Shown here: in pieces, positions 25,001-32,431 of the stretch
Numbering within the stretch: the stretch's first letter is position 1
How the letters are laid out: each line of letters begins with the position of its first letter
Assembly (NCBI GenBank): GCA_937958045.1
Contig: CALFXL010000003.1
Coordinates: 1 to 64,000 of the forward strand
Length of the DNA stretch: 64,000 nucleotides
Origin: an uncultured Opitutaceae bacterium
Lineage (GTDB): Bacteria > Verrucomicrobiota > Verrucomicrobiia > Opitutales > Opitutaceae
Direction: 5' to 3'
Notes under the pieces: generated by a model
The model's database searches: none
The model's input: the letters and a program-made list of their open reading frames with translations, nothing else
What the model was told of the DNA's origin: nothing
Program-made: the position numbers and the translations under genes

Positions 25001-25570
25001 TCACCGGTCGCGGGACAGCCAGCGGGCGAGGGATTTTCGGAGCAATTGGCGCGCGCGATAGAGGCGGGTTTCGACGGCCTTGGGCGTGGCGCCTACGATC
25101 TCGGCGATCTCCGCGTGGGACTTTTCCTCGTATTCGAACAAAAGGACGGCGGCGCGCATGTCGTCGGGCAACGCGGCGATGGCCTTGCGGACGGCCTCGG
25201 CGCGCTCGTCGCGTTCGGTCGCGGTTTCCGGCGAATCGCGATGGTCGACCGGCTCGGGGGCCTCTTCGAGCGGCGTGGTGCCGCGGCGGCTCAGGCGACG
25301 GGCGCGATCGCGGGCGAGATTGAGGGCGATCTGGAAAAGCCAGGTGGAGAAACGGGCGTCGGGCCGGAAGCGCGCGCGGTGTTGATAAACGCGCACAAAG
25401 GTTTCCTGCGCGAGGTCGAGCGCATCGAACTCGTTTTGCGTGTGACGGTAGAGGAAGGCGCGAAGCGGCACCTGCCAGCGCAGCATCAAGCGATCGAGCG
25501 CTTGGTTGTCGCCGCGTTGGAGCGCGATCATGTCGTCGGTGTCGGGCCCGACGCGCGAGACGACCGTCAT
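25001..25570 (-). CDS. ECF RNA polymerase sigma factor (CnrH-like position)
   Basis: The 189-residue sigma factor has region 2 (about 25-95: DALDLAQETFVRVYQHRARF, STWLFQIALNLARDRARR) and region 4 (about 130-185: ALPDDMRAAVLLFEYEEKSH, AEIAEIVGATPKAVETRLYR). The ATG at 25570 overlaps the stop of the preceding periplasmic-sensor gene by 4 bp, which strongly supports it over further upstream starts. Order and sizes of the three overlapping genes (107, 146 and 189 residues) match CnrY-CnrX-CnrH of nickel/cobalt resistance. Its regulon is unknown, and no efflux genes adjoin. Confidence 0.9.
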   Translation of the reverse strand: MTVVSRVGPDTDDMIALQRGDNQALDRLMLRWQVPLRAFLYRHTQNEFDALDLAQETFVRVYQHRARFRPDARFSTWLFQIALNLARDRARRLSRRGTTPLEEAPEPVDHRDSPETATERDERAEAVRKAIAALPDDMRAAVLLFEYEEKSHAEIAEIVGATPKAVETRLYRARQLLRKSLARWLSRDR

Positions 25571-26007
25571 TGGGGCTGGGCGAGCGAAGGCTGGGTGGAG
25601 GTGAGTTTGGGGCCGACCATTTCCAGGTAACGGCGTGCTTGTTCCGGCGGCATTTGCGCGGCGATGGCTTCGACGTGGGCGCGCGTGGCTTGGGCGCATT
25701 CTCGGCTCACGCGATCGAAGAACTCGCGCGCTTCCTTATACGCGGCGCTGTCGGCGCCTTCGTATTTTTCGGTGGCGGTGAGACGCTGCCGGGCTTCCGC
25801 GATCATGCCGCAATGCTGCGCGCAAACGGGGGCGTAGTCGGCGCGGATTTTGCGGATGGCGGCGACCTGTTGGTCGTTGAGCGTGAACTCTTGTTTCAAC
25901 CATGTATCCTCATCGGGGATACGGTTGCGACTGAGCCATTGGGTGACCGCGAAGGCGGCGACGCCGGCGAAGACGATGGCGACGATCAGCGGAAGCGCGC
26001 GTTTCAT
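25567..26007 (-). CDS. Membrane-anchored periplasmic metal-sensor-like protein (CnrX-like)
   Basis: The 146 residues have one N-terminal membrane anchor (about 4-25, LPLIVAIVFAGVAAFAV) and a helical periplasmic domain. FTLNDQQVAAIRKIRADYAP recalls the Metal_resist/CnrX/ZraP-like fold; CAQHCGMIAE (around residue 65) offers Cys, His, Cys and Met as possible ligands, and MPPEQARRYLEMV lies near the end. The ATG at 26007 overlaps the upstream stop as TGATG; a GTG lies one codon earlier. It is the middle gene of the triad. Metal binding is inferred, not shown. Confidence 0.7.
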   Translation of the reverse strand: MKRALPLIVAIVFAGVAAFAVTQWLSRNRIPDEDTWLKQEFTLNDQQVAAIRKIRADYAPVCAQHCGMIAEARQRLTATEKYEGADSAAYKEAREFFDRVSRECAQATRAHVEAIAAQMPPEQARRYLEMVGPKLTSTQPSLAQPQ

Positions 26008-26330
26008 CACGGATGGCGGTGCACGGTGTGCGGCGCGGCGACGATCTGGAAAGGATCGAGCGTGCGCACGTGAGCGGCGGCCATGCGATCACCGCGCGTG
26101 AGCGAATCGTACGCGTAGGCGGCGGCGCTGCCGCCAAATGCGGCGAGGGCGACCGCCCAGCACACGGCGGCGCGGAAATTCGCGAAGAACGGCAAAACGC
26201 GCGCGGGTGTTTGTTGCGACGATTGATGAATCCGCGACCACACTTCGCTGGCGAAGTCCGGCGCTGGTTCGGGCCGGCGGACGCGCCATTGCTGAAGGAG
26301 TCTGGAGAGGGCGCCGTGTTCTTGGTTCAT
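26007..26330 (-). CDS. Small single-pass membrane protein, probable anti-sigma factor (CnrY-like)
   Basis: The 107 residues consist of a cytoplasmic N-terminal segment (1-50) that includes SRLLQQWRVRRPEPAPDF, one membrane segment (about 52-70, AAVCWAVALAAFGGSAAAYA) and a short periplasmic tail rich in His at its end. Position as first gene of an overlapping triad with an ECF sigma factor suggests that it sequesters the sigma factor at the membrane. There is no zinc anti-sigma motif. The assignment rests on layout and topology. Confidence 0.65.
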   Translation of the reverse strand: MNQEHGALSRLLQQWRVRRPEPAPDFASEVWSRIHQSSQQTPARVLPFFANFRAAVCWAVALAAFGGSAAAYAYDSLTRGDRMAAAHVRTLDPFQIVAAPHTVHRHP

Positions 26331-26434
26331 GCCGGTGATACGCTGGGGAAGGAAAGATTCCCTGGCAAATTTCTCTCTTTGCGCGGCTCAAAAAACGTCG
26401 CGGGCGATTCAGCCGCTCGCCGGTTTTGGCCCAT

Positions 26435-26465
26435 AAAAAAGGCGAAGCGGGAAACGCTTCGCCTT
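26435..26465 (-). terminator. Intrinsic terminator of htpG
   Basis: AAGGCGAAGCG (26439-26449) and CGCTTCGCCTT (26455-26465) form an 11-bp stem with a GGAAA loop. On the minus strand the stem is followed by a run of Ts (complement of 26435-26440). It lies about 70 bp beyond the htpG stop. Confidence 0.9.
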
Positions 26466-26533
26466 GCAGGGTCGAGAGAACGAACGATTGGCGCTGCGGT
26501 CGCGAACGAGCGCGGCCCTCAGCGGCGCATCGC

Positions 26534-28384
26534 TCAAACGGTTTCGAGCAATTTGTTGAGGCGCGCGACCATGCGGCTAGGATCTTCGAGGAGACCGGCG
26601 GCGATGAGCGCGTTGTCGAGCAATTGCTCCGCGACGAGTTTCGCGCGATCGGCGTCGGACGCGCGGGTTTGTGCGAGGCGCTTGATGACGGTGTGGCGCG
26701 GGTTGATCTCGAAGTTCACCTTCACGGGGTCGTCGGGCGTGTTGTCGCCGGGTTTCTTCATCGCTTTCATGAGGCGACGCATGTGCGGGGACATGAACTT
26801 GTCGGCATTGGTCGCGAGAACGGGCGAGTTGACGAGGCGATCGCTCGCTTTGACTTCGGCGACTTGCGAACCGAGGACGTCCTTGAGCCAGGAAACGAGA
26901 TCCTTCACCTCCGATTCGCTGAGCGCGCCTTCGGACTGCGGGATGTCGGCGAGTTTCACGTCGGCGTGATCGGCGGCGATGAGCTTCTTGCCGTCGAATT
27001 CGCGGACATTGTTCATCACGTATTCGTCGACGGGTTCGTAGCAGAAGAGCACCTCGAGATTGCGAGCCTTGAAGCCTTCGAGGTACGGGCCGTTTTCGAT
27101 CGCGGCGCGGTTGGCGCCGAGAAGGTAATAAATTTCCTTCTGCTCGCTCTGCATGCGCGAGACGTAGTCGGCGAGCGACGTGGTTTTGCCGGGCTCGGTG
27201 AGCGAAGACTCGAAGCGCAGGAGCTTCGTGAGCGAGTCCTTGTGCGTGAAATCGAGTGCCGCGCCTTCTTTGAGGAAGATGCCGAATTCGGTGTAGAACT
27301 CGTTGTACGCGTCGGGCCGGTTTTTCGCTTCGTCTTCGAGGAATTTGATGAAGCGCTTCGTGATGACCTTGTTGAGCTTCTCGATCAACGCACGGTCCTG
27401 CATGGTTTCGCGCGAGATGTTGAGCGGGAGGTCTTCGCTATCGACGACGCCCTTCAGGAAACGCAGCCACTCGGGGAGCAGGTCCTTCGGCTTGGCGTCG
27501 ATGAGGACCTTGCGGCAGTAGAGGGAGACACTGGGCTCGAGGCGCGCGAAGCCGAGTTTCTCGGTGTTTTCCTTCGGGACAAAAATCAGGGCGTTGATTT
27601 GCAGCGGAGCATCGGCGCTGAAGTGCAAACGCATGCGTGGCTCGTCGTGCGCGTGAGCCTGGAACTTGTAGAACTCGGTGTATTCCTCGTCCTTGATTTC
27701 GTTCTTCGAACGCAGCCAGAGCGCCTGGACGGTGTTGATGCGTTTGCCGTTGAGGTTGATCGGGAACGACACGAACGCGCTGTAGCGCTCGAGGATTTCT
27801 TTGACGCGCCACTCCTGGCTGAACTCGGAGCAATCGTCCTTGAGCTGGATGACGATTTTGGTGCCGCGACGTTCGCCGTCGGAAGGTTCGATTTCGTAGC
27901 TGCCGGCGCCGTCGCTTGACCACACATGGCCGGGCTCATCCGCGCGCCACGAATGCGAATACACCTTCACCGATTTCGCGGCCATGAACGCGGAGTAGAA
28001 ACCGACGCCGAACTGGCCGATGAGATTGGCGTTTTTCTGACCGGATTCGCTGAGTGCCTTGAGGAAGGCCTTCGAGCCGGAGTGCGCGATCGTGCCGAGG
28101 TTTTCGATAAGTTCGGCGCGGGTCATGCCGATGCCGAAGTCCTGGATCGTGAGAGTCTTCGCCTTGTCGTCGGTCGTGAGGTTGATCTCGAGCTCCAGCT
28201 TGTCGTCGAAAATCTCCTTCTCGGTGAGCTGCGTGTGGCGCAGTTTCTCCAGCGCGTCGGAGGCATTGGAAACGAGCTCGCGAATGAAAATCTCCTTCTC
28301 CGTGTAGAGGGAGTGAATGACGATATCGAGCAACTGCTTGATCTCGGCCTGGAACTCGAACTTTTGCGGAGTGGTGGTAGACAT
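26534..28384 (-). CDS. htpG: Chaperone HtpG (Hsp90)
   Basis: This cytoplasmic Hsp90 has 616 residues and normal length. The N-terminal GHKL ATPase domain shows ELVSNASDALEKLRH, the ATP-binding DFGIGM and GQFGVGFYSAFMAA; the middle domain has LPLNISRETMQDRALI; the C-terminal dimerisation domain ends in LNKLLETV and has no MEEVD tail, as expected for bacteria. The start at 28384 is canonical (QKFEFQAEIKQLLDIVIHSL). It is a monocistronic gene with its own terminator. Confidence 0.97.
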   Translation of the reverse strand: MSTTTPQKFEFQAEIKQLLDIVIHSLYTEKEIFIRELVSNASDALEKLRHTQLTEKEIFDDKLELEINLTTDDKAKTLTIQDFGIGMTRAELIENLGTIAHSGSKAFLKALSESGQKNANLIGQFGVGFYSAFMAAKSVKVYSHSWRADEPGHVWSSDGAGSYEIEPSDGERRGTKIVIQLKDDCSEFSQEWRVKEILERYSAFVSFPINLNGKRINTVQALWLRSKNEIKDEEYTEFYKFQAHAHDEPRMRLHFSADAPLQINALIFVPKENTEKLGFARLEPSVSLYCRKVLIDAKPKDLLPEWLRFLKGVVDSEDLPLNISRETMQDRALIEKLNKVITKRFIKFLEDEAKNRPDAYNEFYTEFGIFLKEGAALDFTHKDSLTKLLRFESSLTEPGKTTSLADYVSRMQSEQKEIYYLLGANRAAIENGPYLEGFKARNLEVLFCYEPVDEYVMNNVREFDGKKLIAADHADVKLADIPQSEGALSESEVKDLVSWLKDVLGSQVAEVKASDRLVNSPVLATNADKFMSPHMRRLMKAMKKPGDNTPDDPVKVNFEINPRHTVIKRLAQTRASDADRAKLVAEQLLDNALIAAGLLEDPSRMVARLNKLLETV

Positions 28385-28480
28385 AGATGGATACGAGTTT
28401 TGAAAAGAGCCGCGTATTTTATCGGGTATGCAAATTTAGCAAGAGCTGGAATAAACACGGCGAGCGCGTACGTTGCTCCG

Positions 28481-29128
28481 ATGATGAAAAAAGCTTCGAC
28501 GTTTCTCCGGGCGACCCTCGCGTGTACGTGGGCGGCGTTGGCGTGCGCGTGCAGTTTCCCATATAAATCTGCAAACATGAACAGCGATAAAACCAAACCC
28601 TCCGCGGAAGCGGCCGAATGTGCAGTCGACGGATCGATGTCCGCGTGCGGACTGCCCTCACAAGTCGTGATCGACATGAGCAAGACGCAGGTGCGTCTGA
28701 CCGACGACGAGTGGCGCGCGCGCCTCACGCCGCTGCAATTTCACGTCGCGCGCAAGCAGGGCACCGAACCGCCGTTTCGCAACGAGTACTGGAATCATCA
28801 CGAAGACGGCGTGTATTTCTCGGTGTGCAGCGACACGCCGCTTTTCGATAGCCGCGACAAGTTCGACAGCGGCACGGGGTGGCCGAGCTTCACCAAACCG
28901 ATCGAGCCCGCGTTCATCGGTGTGCAGCGCGACACGAGCCACGGCATGATCCGCGAAGAAGTGCATTGCACGGTGGACGGCGCTCATCTCGGCCACGTTT
29001 TCAACGACGGCCCGCGTCCGACCCGTCTTCGCTACTGCATCAACTCCGCGTCGCTCCGTTTTATGCCGCGCAAAGAGTACGAGGCGTGGGTCGCGAAGAA
29101 CGGCGGCAATACGACTGCGGCCAAATAA
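28481..29128 (+). CDS. msrB: Exported peptide-methionine (R)-S-oxide reductase lacking the zinc site
   Basis: The 215-residue MsrB reduces the R-epimer of methionine sulfoxide in proteins. An N-terminal signal sequence (about 1-27, ALACACSF) suggests export, perhaps as a lipoprotein. The core shows GTEPPFRNEYWNHHEDG, KFDSGTGWPSF, HLGHVFNDGP and the catalytic Cys186 in RYCINSASLRF. The two CxxC zinc pairs of most MsrB proteins are absent: the first is SVCSDT and the second CTVD. Cys in SVCSD is a candidate resolving cysteine. The start was chosen for the signal peptide. Confidence 0.9.
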   Translation: MMKKASTFLRATLACTWAALACACSFPYKSANMNSDKTKPSAEAAECAVDGSMSACGLPSQVVIDMSKTQVRLTDDEWRARLTPLQFHVARKQGTEPPFRNEYWNHHEDGVYFSVCSDTPLFDSRDKFDSGTGWPSFTKPIEPAFIGVQRDTSHGMIREEVHCTVDGAHLGHVFNDGPRPTRLRYCINSASLRFMPRKEYEAWVAKNGGNTTAAK

Positions 29129-29164
29129 GTCGTCGCGCCTGCCTCGCCGCGCGAGTGATGAGAC

Positions 29165-29869
29165 TCAGTCCTTGAGTCGATAGCGTGGCGTTTCGCTGAT
29201 CTCGAAAAGCTCGGACGGACTGCCCCGCTTTTCGAGCTGACCCTGGCGCAGGATCAGCGCGTCGTCGCAAAGCGACAGGATCTCGTCGGGCGAATGCGTG
29301 ACGTAGATCATCGGGATCGCGAACTCATCGCGGACGCGCAGCAGATAGGGCAAGAGTCGCTCTTTGAGCGCGGCGTCGAGACTCGCGAGCGGTTCGTCGA
29401 GAAGAAGCAAACGAGGCGCGGCGAGCAAAGCGCGGCCGAGCGCGACGCGTTGTTTTTCACCGCCGGAAAGCGTGGCGATGTTGCGTGAGAGGAGCGGGGA
29501 AATTTCCAGAACCTCGGCAACGTGTTCGAAACTCAGCCCGGCGGGACGCGGCAGATCAGGTTGAAACCCGTAAAGCAGATTTCGCCGCACGGAGAGATGC
29601 GGGAAAAGCGCGCCATCCTGCGGCACGTAACCGATGGCTCGACGCTGCGGCGGCACGCATGTGCGGAGCTCGGTATCGACCAAAATTTCTTCGTCGAAGA
29701 CGATTCTTCCCGCGCGCGGCCGGCGAAGTCCGGCGATGAGTTCGATGAGCGATGTTTTTCCTGAACCGGATGGTCCGAAAATCGCGGTGACACGCGCCTG
29801 AATCACGGCGTCGATTGAGAGCGTGTAGTGCGCCAGCGGCAGCTGCAGGGCGTGCAACGTGAGTTTCAT
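29165..29869 (-). CDS. modC: Molybdate ABC transporter ATP-binding protein, short form
   Basis: The 234-residue ATPase powers molybdate uptake. It shows Walker A GPSGSGKT (32-39), the Q-loop, signature LSGGEKQRVALGRAL, Walker B LLLLDEPLASLD and switch His in YVTHSPDE. It lacks the C-terminal TOBE/MopI domain of classical ModC (about 350 residues). The ATG at 29869 overlaps the modB stop as ATGA. It is the last gene of modA-modB-modC. Tungstate is an alternative substrate. Confidence 0.9.
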   Translation of the reverse strand: MKLTLHALQLPLAHYTLSIDAVIQARVTAIFGPSGSGKTSLIELIAGLRRPRAGRIVFDEEILVDTELRTCVPPQRRAIGYVPQDGALFPHLSVRRNLLYGFQPDLPRPAGLSFEHVAEVLEISPLLSRNIATLSGGEKQRVALGRALLAAPRLLLLDEPLASLDAALKERLLPYLLRVRDEFAIPMIYVTHSPDEILSLCDDALILRQGQLEKRGSPSELFEISETPRYRLKD

Positions 29870-30537
29870 GCGCGGGCGTTTTTTCGGAGGAATCGTTCGC
29901 CGAGCCAAACCGCGGCGAAGGCGATGGTGAGCGAAAGTCCGAGCAGCGCGAAGGCCTCGGTGTCGCGTCCGAGCTGCACGAGATGGTAAATCGAAAGCGA
30001 GAGCGTGGCGGTTTCTCCCGGGATGTAGCCAGCGACCATGATGGTCGCGCCGAACTCGCCGAGCGCGCGCGCAAACGCGAGCGCGATGCCGGCGACGATG
30101 CCGCGAAACGCAAGCGGTAAAGTGATCGTCGCAAACACGCGCGACGGTCCGGCGCCGAGCGAGCGGGCGACGTATTCAAAACGTGGATTCACGCTTTCGA
30201 AGGCAACGCGCGCGGTGCGCACCAGGAGCGGAAAGGACATGATTGCAGTCGCGAGCACGACGCCGCGCCAGTTGAAGACGATCTGCCAGCCGAACGTGTT
30301 TTCCAAAAATTCGCCGACAGGCCCGCGCCGCCCGAAGAGCTTCAGGAGCAACAAGCCAGTTGCGACCGGCGGGATAACGAGTGGAAGCGCGACAAGTGTT
30401 TCGACGATCGATTTCCCCGGCCAGTCGCGTCGTGCGAGCAACCACGCGAGTGCGAGGCCGCCGGGCAGAATCAGCGCGGTGCTTCCCGCCGCGACGGCGA
30501 CGGTGAACCAGGTGATCTGCCAAAGCTCGGACGACAT
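29866..30537 (-). CDS. modB: Molybdate ABC transporter permease
   Basis: The 223-residue inner-membrane permease has about five or six membrane segments. The start is MSSELWQITWFTVAVAAGST. The family signature is seen in ALPLVIPPVATGLLLLKLFG and the cytoplasmic EAA loop ARSLGAGPSRVFATITLPLA, followed by ALGEFGATIMVAG, which is characteristic of ModB/CysT permeases. The start at 30537 was chosen for family length; the frame is open upstream without homology. Gene order modA-modB-modC supports the substrate call. Confidence 0.92.
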   Translation of the reverse strand: MSSELWQITWFTVAVAAGSTALILPGGLALAWLLARRDWPGKSIVETLVALPLVIPPVATGLLLLKLFGRRGPVGEFLENTFGWQIVFNWRGVVLATAIMSFPLLVRTARVAFESVNPRFEYVARSLGAGPSRVFATITLPLAFRGIVAGIALAFARALGEFGATIMVAGYIPGETATLSLSIYHLVQLGRDTEAFALLGLSLTIAFAAVWLGERFLRKNARA

Positions 30538-30620
30538 GCGAAATGACGAAGAACGGAAATGTACGGAAAATGAAGCGCCGAATCGAAACGCACGGTGCGG
30601 CGTTCGCCCCACCGAGGGTA

Positions 30621-31376
30621 TCAAGGCATCAACCCGAAGCCGTATTTCTCGAAAGCGCCGCGTGCATCGGGCGACGCGAGGTAGCTGGCGAAACGACGGG
30701 CGGCGTCGGCGTGACGCGTGTCTTTCAGCACGGCGAGGGGATACGAAATGCGCGGACCTTCGTGCGCGGGAACTTCGAAGGCGATCTTCACGCGCTTCGA
30801 AATCAACGCGTCGGTTTTGTACACGAAACCGACATCGGCATTGCCGGCTTCCACTGCGGCCAGGCATGCGCGGACGTTTTCGGAGGGAAGGATTTTTCCG
30901 CGTACACTTTTCAGCAGGCCACGTTGTTCGAGATAAGCGGACGCGTAGATGCCTGCGGGCACGGTGTTCGGCTCGGCGAGCGCGATGCGCCGAATCGCGC
31001 GGGAGGCGAGATCTTCGGGCGAAAAAATCGCGGGGCCATTTTCCCGATGCACGACGATGACGAGCTGATTGCTGAGGAAGGCGCGTCGTGTGTCGTCAGC
31101 GATGAGGCCCGCGCGCGAGAGATCGTCCATCTTCAGTTCGTCCGCGGAAAAAAACACATCGGCGGGCGCGCCTTCTTTGATTTGCCGCGCGAGCAAACTC
31201 GAGGCCGCGAAGTTGAACCGGATTTTATTGCCGCTGGTTTTTTCATAAACGGAGCCGATTTCGCGCAGCGCATCGGACAAACTCGCGGCCGCAAAAACAG
31301 TGAGCTCGGCTGCGAGCGCACGCGCCACGCCTGCGACGAAAAGCACGAGAAGCAGCGATCGACGAAGACGTTTCAT
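30621..31376 (-). CDS. modA: Molybdate ABC transporter substrate-binding protein
   Basis: The 251-residue periplasmic binding protein has a signal peptide (1-22, LLLVLFVAGVARALA). The mature protein opens with ELTVFAAASLSDALREIGSV, as in ModA, and has SSLLARQIKEGAPADVFFSA (oxyanion-binding serines) and EAGNADVGFVYKTDAL. It captures molybdate or tungstate for ModBC. It lies 83 bp upstream of modB and is divergent from the MOSC gene. No ModE-type operator was recognised in the divergent gap. Confidence 0.93.
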   Translation of the reverse strand: MKRLRRSLLLVLFVAGVARALAAELTVFAAASLSDALREIGSVYEKTSGNKIRFNFAASSLLARQIKEGAPADVFFSADELKMDDLSRAGLIADDTRRAFLSNQLVIVVHRENGPAIFSPEDLASRAIRRIALAEPNTVPAGIYASAYLEQRGLLKSVRGKILPSENVRACLAAVEAGNADVGFVYKTDALISKRVKIAFEVPAHEGPRISYPLAVLKDTRHADAARRFASYLASPDARGAFEKYGFGLMP

Positions 31377-31464
31377 GAAGGAGCGCGTCGCGAAACTGGT
31401 GAGTGCCGTCGCGAGTCTCAACCGCAATGCGGCGGCGAGCATGATTCGTTTTTGGGAAAACGAT

Positions 31465-31482
31465 GATGCGGATTCACGCATC
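31465..31482. promoter_or_regulatory. Inverted repeat in the modA/MOSC divergent gap
   Basis: GATGCG (31465-31470) and CGCATC (31477-31482) are perfect reverse complements with a 6-nt spacer. The site lies about 50 bp upstream of the MOSC gene. It is a possible operator, but short enough to arise by chance. Confidence 0.25.
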
Positions 31483-31532
31483 GCGCGGATTTCGCAGTGG
31501 CGCGGGATGACGCATGTAGGCAGATTGTCCGC

Positions 31533-32054
31533 ATGAGTTTCGTGCGCATCGAGCACCTCTATGTGTCGGCCGGCCACAATTTTTTCGGGCATCACGGCGC
31601 CGACGCCGGCACGTGGCCGACGGAAGCGCGCGACGAAGTCATGTGTGTGGCGGGGAGGGGAATCGCGGGCGATCGTTTCTTCGATTACAAAGAAGACTAC
31701 AAAGGGCAGATCACGTTTTTCTCCGCCGAGGTTTTTGAAGAGGTGTGTGAGGCGCTGGGATTGTCGGAAAAAAGTCCCGCGGTGGTGCGGCGCAATGTCA
31801 TCGTGCGCGGCATCGATCTGACCGCCTGGTACGAGCGCGAGTTTGAGCTGCAAGGCGTGCGCTTTCGCGGCATGGGCGAATGCAAACCGTGTTATTGGAT
31901 GAACTCGGCGTTGGCGCCGGGCGCGGAGGCGGCGTTGCGGGGACGCGGCGGATTGCGCGCGAAGATTTTGACCACGGGGAAACTGCACGTGGATCTCGCG
32001 GAGCATGCGCAAGGAATTGCGGCGCGATCGGACGGGACGCGCAACGATGCTTGA
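31533..32054 (+). CDS. MOSC domain protein
   Basis: The 173-residue cytoplasmic protein is a single MOSC domain (molybdenum-cofactor sulfurase C-terminal fold), as in YiiM-type proteins that handle molybdenum-cofactor sulfur chemistry or reductase activity. GRGIAGDRFFDYKEDYKGQI and the Cys-containing GECKPCYWMN are the expected motifs. It is divergent from modABC, so molybdenum uptake and cofactor use are neighbours. The ATG at 31533 gives the natural start. The exact substrate is unknown. Confidence 0.85.
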   Translation: MSFVRIEHLYVSAGHNFFGHHGADAGTWPTEARDEVMCVAGRGIAGDRFFDYKEDYKGQITFFSAEVFEEVCEALGLSEKSPAVVRRNVIVRGIDLTAWYEREFELQGVRFRGMGECKPCYWMNSALAPGAEAALRGRGGLRAKILTTGKLHVDLAEHAQGIAARSDGTRNDA

Positions 32055-32084
32055 AACACCGCCCGCAGGGCGTTGGCTCGCGCG

Positions 32085-32396
32085 ATGGCCAAATGGTATC
32101 AATCGGCGCTCGGGCGCCTGCGCGTTATCGGTGTTCTCGAAGGTGTTTCGTTCCTGCTGCTGCTCGGGATCGCGATGCCGCTAAAGTATTTCGCGGGCGA
32201 GCCGCGAGCGGTGAGCGTCGTCGGCATGGCGCACGGCGTTCTGTTTATCGCGTATTTGCTCGCGGTGATGCAGGCGGCGATCGAGTACGGCTGGAAACTG
32301 AAACTGATCGCGCTGCTGGTGCTGGCGTCGGTGTTGCCGTTTGGACCGTTCATCGCCGATGCACGTTTGCTCCGTCCTCAAAAGGACGCGGCGTGA
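32085..32396 (+). CDS. DUF3817 membrane protein
   Basis: The 103 residues form three membrane segments (about 12-32, 42-62 and 70-95). RVIGVLEGVSFLLLLGIAMP and the Lys-Tyr in PLKYFAGEPRAV, then MAHGVLFIAYLLAV, are the pattern of DUF3817 (YdzA-like). The ATG at 32085 was chosen over a TTG at 32073. It follows the MOSC gene by 30 bp. Function is unknown. Confidence 0.8.
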   Translation: MAKWYQSALGRLRVIGVLEGVSFLLLLGIAMPLKYFAGEPRAVSVVGMAHGVLFIAYLLAVMQAAIEYGWKLKLIALLVLASVLPFGPFIADARLLRPQKDAA

Positions 32397-32431
32397 TCGT
32401 GTGCTCGGAAAGCGATCGCTGATCGCGTTGA

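Noticed and set aside
31377..31532. A ModE box or molybdenum-cofactor riboswitch between modA and the MOSC gene
   Set aside because: No TATATAACGAT-like dyad and no extended conserved RNA fold could be recognised in this 156-bp gap.
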